In this document: in pieces, positions 35,609 through 45,841 of the stretch | Layout of the letters: each line of letters begins with the position of its first letter | Numbering within the stretch: the first letter of the stretch is position 1 | Source: Trebonia sp963785645 | GTDB lineage: Bacteria > Actinomycetota > Actinomycetes > Streptosporangiales > Streptosporangiaceae | Length of the DNA stretch: 64,000 nucleotides | Reading direction: 5' to 3' | Assembly (NCBI GenBank): GCA_963785645.1 | Contig: CAWAWG010000006.1 | Coordinates: 558,001 to 622,000 of the forward strand | Translations under genes and position numbers: made by a program | The notes under the pieces: model-generated | Databases searched by the model: none | The model's input: the letters and a program-made list of their open reading frames with translations, nothing else | What the model was told of the DNA's origin: nothing

Positions 35609-37738
35609 ATGGCTGACGACCTGGATGACGTGACTGACGAGACTTCTGAATCTTCTGAGGCGCTCATCGCGGTGCACTGGCGCGAAGAGGGCTACTACCA
35701 GCCGCCGGCGAAGTTCACCGCGCAGGCCAACGCGTCCGATCCGGCGATCCGCGAGCAGTTCACCGAGGACAAGTACCCGGACTGCTTCACCGCCTACGCG
35801 GACCTGCTCACCTGGTACAAGCCGTGGGACACGGTGCTCGACACGTCCAACGCGCCGTTCTGGAAGTGGTTCGTCGGCGGTGAGCTGAACGCCTCCTACA
35901 ACTGCGTTGACCGGCACATGGAAGAGCACCCGAACAAGGCCGCCCTGATCTTCGTTCCCGAGCCGGAGAACGAGGCGCACGTCGCGATCACCTACCGGGA
36001 GCTGTACGTCCAGGTCAACGAGATGGCCGCACTGCTGCGCGACTTCGCCGGCCTCAAGACCGGCGACCGGGTGACCCTGCACATGCCGATGGTCCCCGAG
36101 CTGCCGGTCGTCATGCTGGCGTGCGCCCGGCTCGGCGTGGTGCACTCTCAGGTCTTCGCCGGCTTCTCCGGCACCGCGGCCGGGCACCGGATCGCCGACT
36201 CCGGCTCAAACGTGCTGATCACGATGGACGGCTACTACCGCAGCGGCGACCTGCTGGACCATAAGGTCAAGGCCGACGAGGCGGTCGAGGCGGCGGCCAA
36301 AGAGGGCCAGCAGGTGGACAAGGTCCTGGTCTTCCGCCGCTACCCGGGCCAGTACGCGTCCAAGACGCCGATGGTCGATGGCCGCGACTTCTTCGTCGAT
36401 GAGGTGCTCAAGGATTACCGGGGCACCGAGGTGGAGCCGGTCTCGCTGCCGGCCACCGCACCGCTGTTCCTGATGTACACGAGCGGGACGACGGGGCGCC
36501 CCAAGGGCTGCCAGCACTCCACCGGCGGCTACCTCTCCTACGTGGCCGGCACGTCGAAGTTCTACCAGGACATTCACCCGGACGACACGTACTGGTGCAT
36601 GGCCGACATCGGCTGGATCACCGGGCACTCCTACATCGTCTACGGACCGCTCGCCCTCGGCACCACCAGCGTCATCTACGAGGGCACCCCGAACTACCCG
36701 GACGCCGGACGCCCGTGGCGGATCGCGAAGCAGCTCGGGGTGAACATCTTCCACACCTCCCCGACCGCGATCCGGATGCTCCGCAAGGTGGGCCCGGAAG
36801 AGCCCGCCAAGTACGACTTCCACTTCAAGCACATGACCACGGTCGGCGAGCCGATCGAGCCCGAGGTCTGGCGCTGGTACTACGAGAACGTAGGCAAGAA
36901 CGAAGCGGTCATCGTCGACACCTGGTGGCAGACGGAGACCGGCGGGTTCCTCGGCTCGACGCTGCCCGGCATCGACCCGATGAAGCCAGGCTCCTGCGGC
37001 CCGGCGGCGCTCGGCATCTACCCCGTCATCCTCGACGAGGACGGTAACGAGGTGCCGGCGGGCAGCGGCAAGGCGGGCAACATCTGCATCCGCAACCCGT
37101 GGCCGGGAGTCTTCCAGACGATCTGGGGCCAGCCGGAGCGGTTCGTGCAGACCTACTTCGCCAAGTACAACCGGGACCCGAAGTCCACCAACTGGGAGGA
37201 CTGGCCGTACTTCGCCGGCGACGGTGCGGTCCAGGCGGCCGACGGCTACTTCCGGATCCTCGGCCGGGTCGACGACGTGATCAACGTCGCCGGTCACCGG
37301 CTCGGCACCAAGGAACTGGAGTCCGCCGCGCTCACCGTCAACGAGGTCGCCGAGGCCGCGGCGGTCCCGGTCGTCGACGACATCCGCGGTCGCGTGGTCG
37401 AGATGTACATCTCGCTCAAGCCCGGCTACGACGCCACCCCCGAGGTCGAGGCCAAGGTCAAGGCGGCGATCGAGACCGACATCGGCAAGATCGCGCGGCC
37501 GAAGAACATCTGGATCGTCCCCGACATGCCGAAGACCAGGTCGGGCAAGATCATGCGCCGGGTCATCGCCGCGACGTCGAACTTCACCGACACGGGCGAC
37601 ATCACCACGCTCGCCAACCCCGAGGTGGTGGAGAAGATCCGTCACCAGGTCCAGTCGGCCAAGCTGGCCAAGGGCGAGGCTCCCCGCGAACTGTCCGAGA
37701 CCGAACTCAACGAGATCAAGTCCTTCGGCAGCGAGTAG
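35609..37738 (+). CDS. acs: Acetyl-CoA synthetase (AMP-forming)
   Basis: Adenylate-forming enzyme converting acetate (possibly propionate), ATP and CoA to acyl-CoA. 709 aa, slightly longer than typical because of an acidic N-terminus. The P-loop-like motif is YTSGTTGRPKG (about 289-299), the adenylation motif DTWWQTETGG, the hinge region DGYFRILGRVDDVINVAGHRLG, and the acetylatable catalytic Lys is K647 in PKTRSGKIMRR. The start is supported by GGAGGAA. Intact frame, followed by stacked hairpins. Confidence 0.92.
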   Translation: MADDLDDVTDETSESSEALIAVHWREEGYYQPPAKFTAQANASDPAIREQFTEDKYPDCFTAYADLLTWYKPWDTVLDTSNAPFWKWFVGGELNASYNCVDRHMEEHPNKAALIFVPEPENEAHVAITYRELYVQVNEMAALLRDFAGLKTGDRVTLHMPMVPELPVVMLACARLGVVHSQVFAGFSGTAAGHRIADSGSNVLITMDGYYRSGDLLDHKVKADEAVEAAAKEGQQVDKVLVFRRYPGQYASKTPMVDGRDFFVDEVLKDYRGTEVEPVSLPATAPLFLMYTSGTTGRPKGCQHSTGGYLSYVAGTSKFYQDIHPDDTYWCMADIGWITGHSYIVYGPLALGTTSVIYEGTPNYPDAGRPWRIAKQLGVNIFHTSPTAIRMLRKVGPEEPAKYDFHFKHMTTVGEPIEPEVWRWYYENVGKNEAVIVDTWWQTETGGFLGSTLPGIDPMKPGSCGPAALGIYPVILDEDGNEVPAGSGKAGNICIRNPWPGVFQTIWGQPERFVQTYFAKYNRDPKSTNWEDWPYFAGDGAVQAADGYFRILGRVDDVINVAGHRLGTKELESAALTVNEVAEAAAVPVVDDIRGRVVEMYISLKPGYDATPEVEAKVKAAIETDIGKIARPKNIWIVPDMPKTRSGKIMRRVIAATSNFTDTGDITTLANPEVVEKIRHQVQSAKLAKGEAPRELSETELNEIKSFGSE

Positions 37739-37747
37739 CACACCGGT

Positions 37748-37775
37748 CCCCGTCGTGCCACCAGGCGCGACGGGG
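37748..37775 (+). terminator. Hairpin terminator after acs
   Basis: Arms CCCCGTCG and CGACGGGG around a 12-nt loop, 10 bases past the acs stop. A second, longer GC-rich hairpin follows near 37800-37850. Confidence 0.75.
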
Positions 37776-37868
37776 ATCTGTCCCCCTGGGGACATCGCCG
37801 GGTTGCGCGCCCGACGGGATGGCGTTCTGCCATCGGGCGCGCGACCTCGGACCATAACACGGGGTTCC

Positions 37869-37888
37869 GTCGTGCCACCAGGCACGAC
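37869..37888 (+). terminator. Secondary hairpin after acs
   Basis: Perfect 8-bp stem GTCGTGCC/GGCACGAC with an ACCA loop. It repeats part of the first hairpin (CGTCGTGCCACCAGGC), suggesting local duplication of terminator sequence. The stretch 37739-38024 holds no gene. Confidence 0.6.
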
Positions 37889-38024
37889 ATCGGGGATACG
37901 GGGGTCGGTCATCCGACGGTGCCAGTCCGTTTCAGAACAATTATGTTGCGTTACGCGCCATAAAGTACTAGAATATTGTTTCGTAGGGGGGTAAGGCTGG
38001 TTACTCAACTCGAAAAGGGGTTCG

Positions 38025-39416
38025 ATGAACTTCCATCGGAGGCTAGCTGGAACGATGGCGGGCGCGGTTGCCATCATCGGCAGCGTGGCCGCGATCGGCT
38101 TGCCGGGCACACCCGCGCACGCAACCGGCACGGTCACGTCGGTGACTTTGCCGCTTTCGGGTTTCTCGCACCTGGTGCTGGATCCCGCGCACCAGCATGT
38201 CTTCATCAGCAGCGCGGATTCCAACGAGATCCTGGTGACCGACTACTCGGGTAACACGGTGGCGACGATCGCCAACGAGCCCGGCGCGGACGGACTCGTG
38301 CTGTCCAGCGACGGGAGCACCGTCTACGCTGCGCTGTCCACCGGCGACGCGGTCTCCGCGATCAGCACCAGCACGCTCACAGAAACCGCCCGCTACTCCA
38401 CCGGCACCGGCACCCAGGACGATCCGGTTGACCTCGCCTACACCGGCGGCGACGTCTGGTTCAGCTACGGCACCGGATGGAACGGCGGAATCGGCACGGT
38501 CAACCCGAGCAGCAGCCCCGCCACCGTTTCTCTGAACACCATAGGCGTTACCGGTACCTGGTATAGCGCTCCCGTACTGGCCGCCGCACCCAACGGGGCA
38601 CTGGTGGCAGGCGCCCCTAACCAGAGCCCGGTCCAGCTGACCAGCTTCAATGTGTCCTGCGGGTGTGCTCACCAACTCGCCGCGGCAACCCTCTCGTACC
38701 CGGCGTACACCTCAACCTCCTCCAACCTGAACGACTTGGCGATCACCCCGGACGGCAATGACGTGGTGGTGGCCAGCAGCGCCCCGTACGTCCACCAGAT
38801 CCTCCAGGTCTCCAACCTGGCGCAAGTTGGCCAGTACACGACAGGCGCTTACCCGATCGCCGTGTCCATCGCCAGCGACGGCACGGTCGCCGCTGGCTCG
38901 GATAGCGTCGGCGTCTCCCTGTTCGCGCCTGGCGGAAGCTCTCCGCTGGCCTCCTACACCTTCGGCGACTCGGTCATACCCGCCGGCGGTGTGGCGATCA
39001 CCCCGGACGCGAGCAACCTGGTCGTGGTATCCGGAGTTGACAGTCCGTACGACACCTGGGCCCCCACGCTGAACATCATCACCGACCCGGTGCAGGGACC
39101 CTCGACGCTTAGCCTCACCGCTCCGGCCACCGCCAAGAGGCACCAACCGATCACCCTGACCGGCACTCTCGGCGGAACCTCGCCCTACGCCGGCGGCCAG
39201 ACGCTGCAGGTGACGCGGATCGACCAGGCTCACCCGACCGGGATCGCGCTCCCCGATGTCACCACGGCCGCGGATGGGTCGTTCACCATCACGGATACCC
39301 CGCCCAACTTCCGCGGGAGGTCAGAGAAGGTCACCTACCAGGTGTCCTACGCGGGCGACGCTCACCTGACGGCGGCCACCGCGAGCGCCTCCGTAACGGT
39401 ACGCGCCGGAGGCTAA
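38025..39416 (+). CDS. Secreted beta-propeller protein with C-terminal Ig-like domain
   Basis: 463 aa. Sec signal peptide (HRRLAGTMAGAVAIIGSVAAIG, cleavage likely after AHA). Repeated 40-45-residue units with patterns such as HLVLDPAHQHVFISSADSNEIL, DGLVLSSDGSTVYAAL and DLAITPDGNDVVVASS indicate a YVTN/WD-like propeller across residues 40-350. A C-terminal Ig-like domain (PSTLSLTAPATAKRHQPITLTG) follows. No catalytic motif. AAGGGG supports the start. Probably extracellular or wall-associated; binding partner unknown. Confidence 0.82.
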   Translation: MNFHRRLAGTMAGAVAIIGSVAAIGLPGTPAHATGTVTSVTLPLSGFSHLVLDPAHQHVFISSADSNEILVTDYSGNTVATIANEPGADGLVLSSDGSTVYAALSTGDAVSAISTSTLTETARYSTGTGTQDDPVDLAYTGGDVWFSYGTGWNGGIGTVNPSSSPATVSLNTIGVTGTWYSAPVLAAAPNGALVAGAPNQSPVQLTSFNVSCGCAHQLAAATLSYPAYTSTSSNLNDLAITPDGNDVVVASSAPYVHQILQVSNLAQVGQYTTGAYPIAVSIASDGTVAAGSDSVGVSLFAPGGSSPLASYTFGDSVIPAGGVAITPDASNLVVVSGVDSPYDTWAPTLNIITDPVQGPSTLSLTAPATAKRHQPITLTGTLGGTSPYAGGQTLQVTRIDQAHPTGIALPDVTTAADGSFTITDTPPNFRGRSEKVTYQVSYAGDAHLTAATASASVTVRAGG

Positions 39417-39548
39417 GGCTAGGGCACGCGGCGGGTCACCGGTGGCCGGTGGCCCGCCGCTGGCATTTCCGCCCATGATCATCCAGAACGAGCGCGGCTG
39501 ACTGCCCGGCGCGTCCATGGCTGCGGTCACAAGATGACACGCGGCCGA

Positions 39549-39562
39549 ATGGTATATACCAT
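39549..39562. promoter_or_regulatory. Palindrome upstream of the SARP gene
   Basis: Perfect 14-bp palindrome ATGGTATATACCAT, 40 bases before the regulator's start codon. Position and symmetry fit an operator overlapping the promoter, possibly autoregulatory; SARPs themselves usually bind direct repeats, so another factor is possible. Confidence 0.45.
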
Positions 39563-39601
39563 CTCCTTAGGTAATTTGCTGTCGGTACCGGACGGGTATT
39601 G

Positions 39602-42452
39602 ATGGAATTCGGGGTTCTTGGCCCGCTACAGGTCAACAACGGGGATGTCGGGCTTCCCGGCAAGCAGCGCACGTTGCTTGCCGCGCTTTTGCTGCACGCG
39701 AACCAGGTCGTTCCCGTGCATGCACTCATCGAGGCGCTGTGGGACGACGCTCCCCCGCCAAGCGCGCGCACGACGCTGCAGGGGTACGTCAAACAGCTCA
39801 GGCAGAACGGAGCCGCCCAGATCGGCGAGCGCATCCTGACCCGGCCTGCCCGGCTACCTCGTCCGGGTGGAGCCCGATGAGCTTGACCTGCACCGGTTCA
39901 CCGGGCTTGGCGAGCGGGCGCGAGCGGCGGCGGCCAATGAGGACTGGCAGGGTGCCGCCGGCCTGCTCGGCGAAGCACTCGCGCTCTGGCGGGGCACGCC
40001 GCTCGCGGACATTCCCTCTGCTCTGCTCCAGCGGGCCGAGGTCCCGCACCTGGCCGAACTCCGGATGCGGGCGGTCGAGTCCCGTGTCGAGGCGAAACTG
40101 CGGCTCGGGCGGTACGGCGAACTGGTGGCCGAGCTACGTCAGCTAGTCGGTGTCGAGCCGCTCCGTGAAGGCCTGCACGGACAGCTGATGCTGGCGCTGT
40201 ACCGGTCCGGACGGCAGGCCGAGGCGCTGGAGGTCTTCCGCGGCATCGACCGCCGGCTCCGCGATGAGCTGGGCATCAGCGCCGGGCCAGAGCTGTGCGC
40301 GCTGCACCAGCGCATCCTCGCCGCGGACCCGGCCCTGGCTGACGGGCAGCCGCCCGCCGCTTACCTCGGTCCGGAGCAGGCGGCCGGCGGCCCGTCGGCG
40401 GGCAGGTCTACCGGTGCCGCTCAACTGCCCGCTGATACGGCTGATTTCACCGGGCGCCAGTCTCAGGTGGAGCAGTTGTGCGCACTACTCGGCGCGGAGC
40501 CGGACGCGGCCCGGCCGGGTGCGATGATCGTCGCGGCGGTGGCCGGAATGGGCGGTGTCGGCAAGACCGCGCTGGCGGTGCATGTCGCGCACCGGGTACG
40601 GCAGCGGTTTCCCGACGGGCAGCTGTATGTCAGCCTCCAGGGCGCCTCCATGCCGCTGCTGCCCACGGAGGTGCTGGCCAGGCTGCTCCGCGACCTAGGG
40701 GAGCCGGAGGAGGCGATCCCGGCCGGAGAAGCCGCGCGCGGGGCCAGGTACCGAAGCCTGCTCGCGCGCCGGCGGGTTCTGGTTGTACTGGACGACGCCC
40801 AGGATTCCGCGCAGGTCAGACCGCTCCTGCCGGGCAGCGCCGGCTGCGCCGTCATCGTCACAAGTCGCGGGATGCTGACCGGGCTGTCCGGGGCGGCGCA
40901 ACTGAACCTGGACGTCTTGGCCGCGAGCGACGCCCGCGATCTGTTCGATGCCATCGTCGGCCCGTCCCGTACGGTCGCCGAGCCGGAGGCAACGGCGGCG
41001 GTGCTGGCCTCCTGCGTCGGGCTGCCGCTCGCGATCAGAATCGCCGGGATCAGGCTTGCCTCGCGTCCGGCCTGGACCATCGCTCACCTGGCGGCCAGGC
41101 TCACGGACGAGCGCCTGCGGCTCGCCGAGTTGGCCACCGGCGACCTGGCGGTCCGGGCCAGTTTCGCGGTCAGCTATCACGCGCTGGCCGCGGAGGGCCG
41201 GCCAGGACCCGGGCGGGCCTGACGGGGTGGATGGGGCTGATCCGGCGCGGATATTCCGGTTGCTCGGACTGCCGCACATGGCCGAGCTAAGCCTGCCGGC
41301 GATCAGCGCGCTGGCTGGCGAGCAGCCGGAACGGGCCGAGGGACGCGCTAGAGAATCTCACCAACGCATGCCTGCTGCAGTCGCCGACGCCCGACCGGTA
41401 CCGGATGCACGACCTGCTGCGCAGCTATGCCGCCGAACTCGCCGGGAACCACGACAGCGCCGAGGAGTGCGCCGCCGCGACCGGCCGGATACTGCACTGG
41501 TACGGGGCACAGGCCGCCGCCGCCGCCAGCGTGCTCGCCCCCGTCGTCCAGCCTCCCCGCATCATCGCTGTTCCGGCTGCTCCGACCCAGCCCGTTGGCG
41601 ATCCGGTGTCGGCCTTCGGCTGGTTCGATGCCGAGCTGGCTAACCTCGTCACCGCCGCACGCCAGGCGGCGGGCCTGCACAGACACGACATCACCGCCCA
41701 GATCGGCGTGGCCCTGCGGGAATTTCTGCACCGCACGCCCTATGTCGATACCTGGCTGGTCGTCAGCCGGGCTTGGCGTGGACAGCGCCCGGCTCCTTGG
41801 CCACGACAGCGTGCTCGGCTATCTCCTGATAAGCCAGGGTCAGGCGCACAGCGAGCTGAACGCTTTCGCCGATGCGGACCGCTGCTTCACCGAGGCACTC
41901 CAGATCCGCCGGCGCATCGGAGAAAGGGCTGGCGAGGCGATGGCATTCAACTGCCTCGCCGTCAACCTGTACCGGCAGGAAAAACGCGAGCAGGCCCTTC
42001 AGCACATGCGATCGGCCCTGGACATACTGGATACCGTTGACGACCGTCCGCTGACCGGCATGGCGCATAACAACATGGGGCACATCCTGCGCTCCATGAA
42101 GCGGTACGACGAGGCCCTGGAGCACCTGAAGCTCGCCCTGGAGGCCCAACGCGACCACGGGGACGGCTTCCGCAGCGGGATCACGGAGATCACCTTCGGC
42201 CAGACCTGTCTGGACCTAGGGCGCTACGAGGAGGCCGTCGAGTACTGCCGACGGGCCCTCGCCACGTTGGACGGCATCGCGCTGGGGAACCGGAACCGGG
42301 CCAATGCCCTGTCGTGCCTCGGCGAGGCGCTGACTCACCTGGGGCACACCGAGGAGGCGCGCGAGGCGTGGTTCGCCGCGCTCGCCATCCTCGGGCGGCT
42401 TCGCGACCCGGAAGCCCGCGAAGTGCGTGACCGGCTCGCCGGCTTGCCCTGA
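39602..42452 (+). CDS. SARP/AfsR-type transcriptional regulator with NB-ARC and TPR domains (frameshifted)
   Basis: Large activator of the AfsR type, a class that controls secondary metabolism. Order: OmpR-like winged helix (FGVLGPLQVNNGDVGLPGKQRTLLAALL), bacterial transcriptional activation domain (about 39870-40330), NB-ARC ATPase with GMGGVGKTALAV and VLVVLDDAQDSAQVRPLLPG, then TPR repeats (LGHDSVLGYLLISQGQAH through DLGRYEEAVEYCRRALATLD). About four indels (near 39850, 41215, 41340 and 41770) split it, but all domains line up in order. The adjacent kinase recalls the AfsK-AfsR pair. No biosynthetic cluster is visible. Confidence 0.85.
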
Positions 42453-42622
42453 CTCACATCCTTGCCCCAATTCCGCTGGACAGCCCTACATGATCACTGT
42501 CCGCTATGCCGCCGGGGTCTCGCTGGGATTTCGCTGGAGTTTCGCTGGTGCCCGCACCAGCGGCCAGAAGCACCACCGGCATGGCCCTCGCGTGCAAATT
42601 TCCGGTGATATGGTCCAAATCC

Positions 42623-44659
42623 ATGACGGCACAGCCGCTTGGCAGTCGGTACCTGCTCGATGATCTGATCGGACAGGGCGGCATGGGGGTGGTCTGGCGC
42701 GGACGTGACCGCGAGACCGGGGATTCATGTGCGATCAAGCTGCTGCGTTCCGAGTTCGCGGCGGACCCGGCCGCGGTGACGCGGTTCGTCCGTGAACGTA
42801 CCGCTCTGGTCAGGTTCCGGCACCCCAACGTGGTGACGTTGCGTGACATGATTGTCGAGGGTGACTGCCTCGCCCTGGTCATGGACTTCGTGGCGGGCGG
42901 CGACCTGAGCGCCTACCGGCGCGGCTGTGGCGGGACGCTGCCGCTGGACGAGGCGCTGCGGGTGACCGCGCAGGTCTGCGAGGCGCTCGCCGCCGCGCAT
43001 GCGGCCGGAATCGTGCACCGAGACCTCAAGCCGGCCAACATCCTCCTCGACGAGGGGCAGGTGCGGCTGGCCGACTTTGGTATCGCCCGCATCGTCGGAG
43101 AGTCCCCGGCGACCACCACCGGCATGGTGATCGGGACGATCGGGTTCATGGCGCCCGAGGTGATCAGGGGCGAGGAGCCCAGTCCGGCCTGTGACGTGTA
43201 CGCGGTCGGCATCACGCTGTACGAGCTGCTGGCCGGGGTGCAGCCGTTTACCGGTCAGGCCGTAGCGGTCATGCGCGATCACCTGGACACCATGCCAACC
43301 CGTCCGGACGGGATGCCCGACCGGCTTTGGGCCCTGGTGAGCGCCTGCTTGAACAAGGATCCCGCCCGTCGCCCGTTGGCGGCGGCGGTGGCCCGCACAC
43401 TCCGTGATCGAGCGCTGCTTGGCGATCAAGCTCCGCTCGGCGAGCCGACGCCGCCCGGCCAGGCGACGTCATACGGCGGCCGGTACCGAGGCTCCCCCGC
43501 TGCGCCGCCCGGGGCCGCGGACGGTACGTCGTCCGGACCGGTGGCGAGCGCACGCCCGGCGGCCCATGAGCGCCCGGTGACTTATCAGGGACGACAGTCC
43601 GGCCCGGTCCACCCGGCGCATTCGGGCCCGGTCACGGCGTCGGCGAGACTGCGGGCGATGGCCGCTCCCGGGGGACCCTCGCCCACGGGGCCCGCGCCGG
43701 GGATGGCGGGCCTGGCGGGCATGCCCGTTGGACTGGCGTCCAGGGCCGGAGCGGCATCTCCGGAAACCGAGGTGGTCCTGGCGGGAGCGTCCCCGCAAAC
43801 AGACGCGGTCGCCGTCGGCATCGGGGGGTTGTCCGCAGGCCCCGTGTTCGATGGCCCCGTGTTCGATGGCGCTGCGGGCTTGCCGCCGACGCCCGGCGGC
43901 AAGCCCGGGCGGCACGGGGACGGAGGCTCCCGCAGGCTCGGGATCCGCCCCGTGTGGGCCGGTGCAGCGGCGGTGGTGCTCGTGTTCGCCGGGGTGGCCG
44001 GGACGTACCTGACCATGTCCGGGCCAAGCGCCGGCCAGGCCGCCGGACCAACGGCGTCGCCGCTTGTCACAGCAACCCAGAGCCAGCCCGCCGTCCTCGC
44101 CGGGAGCGCCAGTCCGGCGGCCCGCCACCGCCCCACGTCGTCGGTGCAGCCGACCGCGACCGATGCGGGCACTCCAGCGGCCGCTGCCACCGCGGGCACT
44201 TCTTCGTCGGCGCCGAGCGGTACCCCCGGGTCAGCCGCGCCCACTGGTGCCAACCTGGTCGCCGACGGCGACTTCTCCGACCCGACCCTGAGCGCGTGGA
44301 ACCACCAGGTGCTGAACACGACCGTGGTCAGCGCGGGAGCGCGCGGCGGGAGCGCGGCGCAGATGACTGGCGGTCCGACGGCCGGAGTCTCTCAGATCGT
44401 CACCGGGCTTGTACCTGACAAGGAGTACGAGCTGACCGGGTGGATCATCTCCGATACCGGCAATTACTCCACCTACATCGGGGCCAAGGCCTACGACAGC
44501 GGCACGGGGGTCTCGCGGGCACTCAACTCCACCACCTGGAGCGAGATAGTCCTGACCTTTACCCCCGCCCCCGGCCACACCACCGCCGAGGTCTTCTGCT
44601 GGCAGGCCGTCGCCGGGACCGGCTACTGCACCGACGTCAGCGTCCGCGCCATGAGCTAG
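42623..44659 (+). CDS. Transmembrane Ser/Thr protein kinase with extracellular carbohydrate-binding-like domain
   Basis: Hanks-type kinase, 678 aa. Gly-rich loop GQGGMG (17-22), catalytic K39 (CAIKLL), HRDLKPAN (132-139) and DFG (151-153) are all intact. A Pro/Gly/Ala-rich juxtamembrane region (about 260-435) precedes one membrane helix (WAGAAAVVLVFAGVAGTYL). The extracellular C-terminus has a Ser/Thr/Pro stalk and a jelly-roll-like domain (NLVADGDFSDPTLSAWNHQV, GLVPDKEYELTGWI, AEVFCWQAVAGTGYCTDV) resembling carbohydrate-binding modules, a possible sensor of wall glycans. The start is placed at 42623 to give the normal kinase N-terminus; its ribosome site is weak. It follows the SARP gene by 170 bases. 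Confidence 0.9.
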   Translation: MTAQPLGSRYLLDDLIGQGGMGVVWRGRDRETGDSCAIKLLRSEFAADPAAVTRFVRERTALVRFRHPNVVTLRDMIVEGDCLALVMDFVAGGDLSAYRRGCGGTLPLDEALRVTAQVCEALAAAHAAGIVHRDLKPANILLDEGQVRLADFGIARIVGESPATTTGMVIGTIGFMAPEVIRGEEPSPACDVYAVGITLYELLAGVQPFTGQAVAVMRDHLDTMPTRPDGMPDRLWALVSACLNKDPARRPLAAAVARTLRDRALLGDQAPLGEPTPPGQATSYGGRYRGSPAAPPGAADGTSSGPVASARPAAHERPVTYQGRQSGPVHPAHSGPVTASARLRAMAAPGGPSPTGPAPGMAGLAGMPVGLASRAGAASPETEVVLAGASPQTDAVAVGIGGLSAGPVFDGPVFDGAAGLPPTPGGKPGRHGDGGSRRLGIRPVWAGAAAVVLVFAGVAGTYLTMSGPSAGQAAGPTASPLVTATQSQPAVLAGSASPAARHRPTSSVQPTATDAGTPAAAATAGTSSSAPSGTPGSAAPTGANLVADGDFSDPTLSAWNHQVLNTTVVSAGARGGSAAQMTGGPTAGVSQIVTGLVPDKEYELTGWIISDTGNYSTYIGAKAYDSGTGVSRALNSTTWSEIVLTFTPAPGHTTAEVFCWQAVAGTGYCTDVSVRAMS

Positions 44660-44687
44660 CCGCCCGCCAGGAAGACAGCGGCACCGG

Positions 44688-45147
44688 TTAGGGGACGACG
44701 GTGACCGGCCATTTGCCGGCCCGGACCAGGCGGACCGCGAGGGAGCCCATCAGCCGGTGGCCGGCCTTGAGCGAGGCGCCGACCACGATCGCGTCGGCCC
44801 GGGTCTCCTTGGCGATGCGGACGATCTCGCGGTACGGGTCGCCGTGGGCGGCGATGAAGGTGACGGAGATGCCGAGCTCGCTGGCCATCGAGGTCGGCCC
44901 GGCCGGCCAGTTCCTTGGCGACCTCGTCGTGCGCCTCGTTCTCCGCCACGAGCACGCTCGGCCCGGCCGAGCTGGCCAGGGCCATGCCCGCGAGCGGCGC
45001 CACGTAGACCGCGATCACCCGGGCACCCTGCCTGCGGGCGAGGCCGGCGGCGTACGCGGCGGCGCGCAGGCCGGTGACCGAATCGTCGACGCCGACCAGG
45101 ATCGCCGAAGGCCCGTCGGTGCCAAGCTCGAACTCGCCTTGCTCCAC
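44688..45147 (-). CDS. Universal stress protein UspA family (frameshifted)
   Basis: About 153 aa, single Usp domain. The start has PSAILVGVDDSVTGLRAAAYAAGLA; the ATP-binding pattern is DAIVVGASLKAGHRLMGSLAVRLVRAGKWPVTVVP, with the Gly-rich loop partly changed. One indel near 44895 separates the halves. Converges with the kinase gene and is followed upstream by the SixA-like gene. Confidence 0.85.
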
Positions 45148-45156
45148 GGGAAGAGT

Positions 45157-45731
45157 CTACGGTTTCCCGGCTCGCGCTGGCGGCTGACCTCCGTGCAGAT
45201 TGCGCGGGGACGGTGAACGTCGAGCAGCCGGGCCTCCCCCGGCGCCGCCTCCGCCCACGGGCCGGGCAGCCCGAGGACCGCGACGAAGGCGGTCGGGTAC
45301 GCCGCGGGCGGCTCGGGGTCCGGGCCCGCCAGGCCCGCGGTCAGCTCGGCGAGGCCCGGGTTGTGCCCGACGATCAGCGCGGTGCGCCACCCGGGCTCGA
45401 ACTCGCGGACCAGCATGAGCAGCCCGAGCACGGTCGCCTCGTACACCCGCGGCTCGTAGCGGACCGCGGGCGCCGCGCCCGGCGCGGCCGCGGCGAGCCC
45501 GGCGGCAGGCCAGCTCCCACGTCTCCCGTGCCCGCGCCGCGGTCGAGCAGACCACCGCGTCGGGGACGTACCCCGACGCGCCCAGCCAGCGGCCGACCAC
45601 CGGGAGCGTCCCGCCTGCCGCGCTTGGCGAGCGGGCGCTCGTGGTCCGCCACGTCCGGCCAGTCCGACTTGGCATGCCGCAGCAGGACGAGCCGCCTGCC
45701 GGATTCGTCCCTGCGACCCGCCCGCGCTCAC
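45157..45731 (-). CDS. SixA-like histidine phosphatase (frameshifted)
   Basis: Histidine phosphatase superfamily. The phosphate-binding RHG motif appears as LVLLRHAKSDWPDVADHERPLAKRG, then VVGRWLGASGYVPDAVVCSTAARARETW and the second catalytic His in TALIVGHNPGLAELTAGLAG. The pieces lie in three frames (breaks near 45700, 45620 and 45500), and the exact start and stop are uncertain. SixA removes phosphate from His on phosphotransfer proteins; the actinobacterial substrate is unknown. Confidence 0.65.
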
Positions 45732-45841
45732 CGCCGCATCACGCTCACCCCACCACGGTAACCCGCGCGAGGTGCGGCCAGCCGGCGGCCATGCTCCCTT
45801 CGTGCTCTCGCTGGTAACAATCAGCGGATAGGCTCGATGGG

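Noticed and set aside
36206..38224. 672-codon frame opposite acetyl-CoA synthetase
   Set aside because: No family motif, composition typical of GC-rich antisense, and the plus-strand acs is unmistakable.
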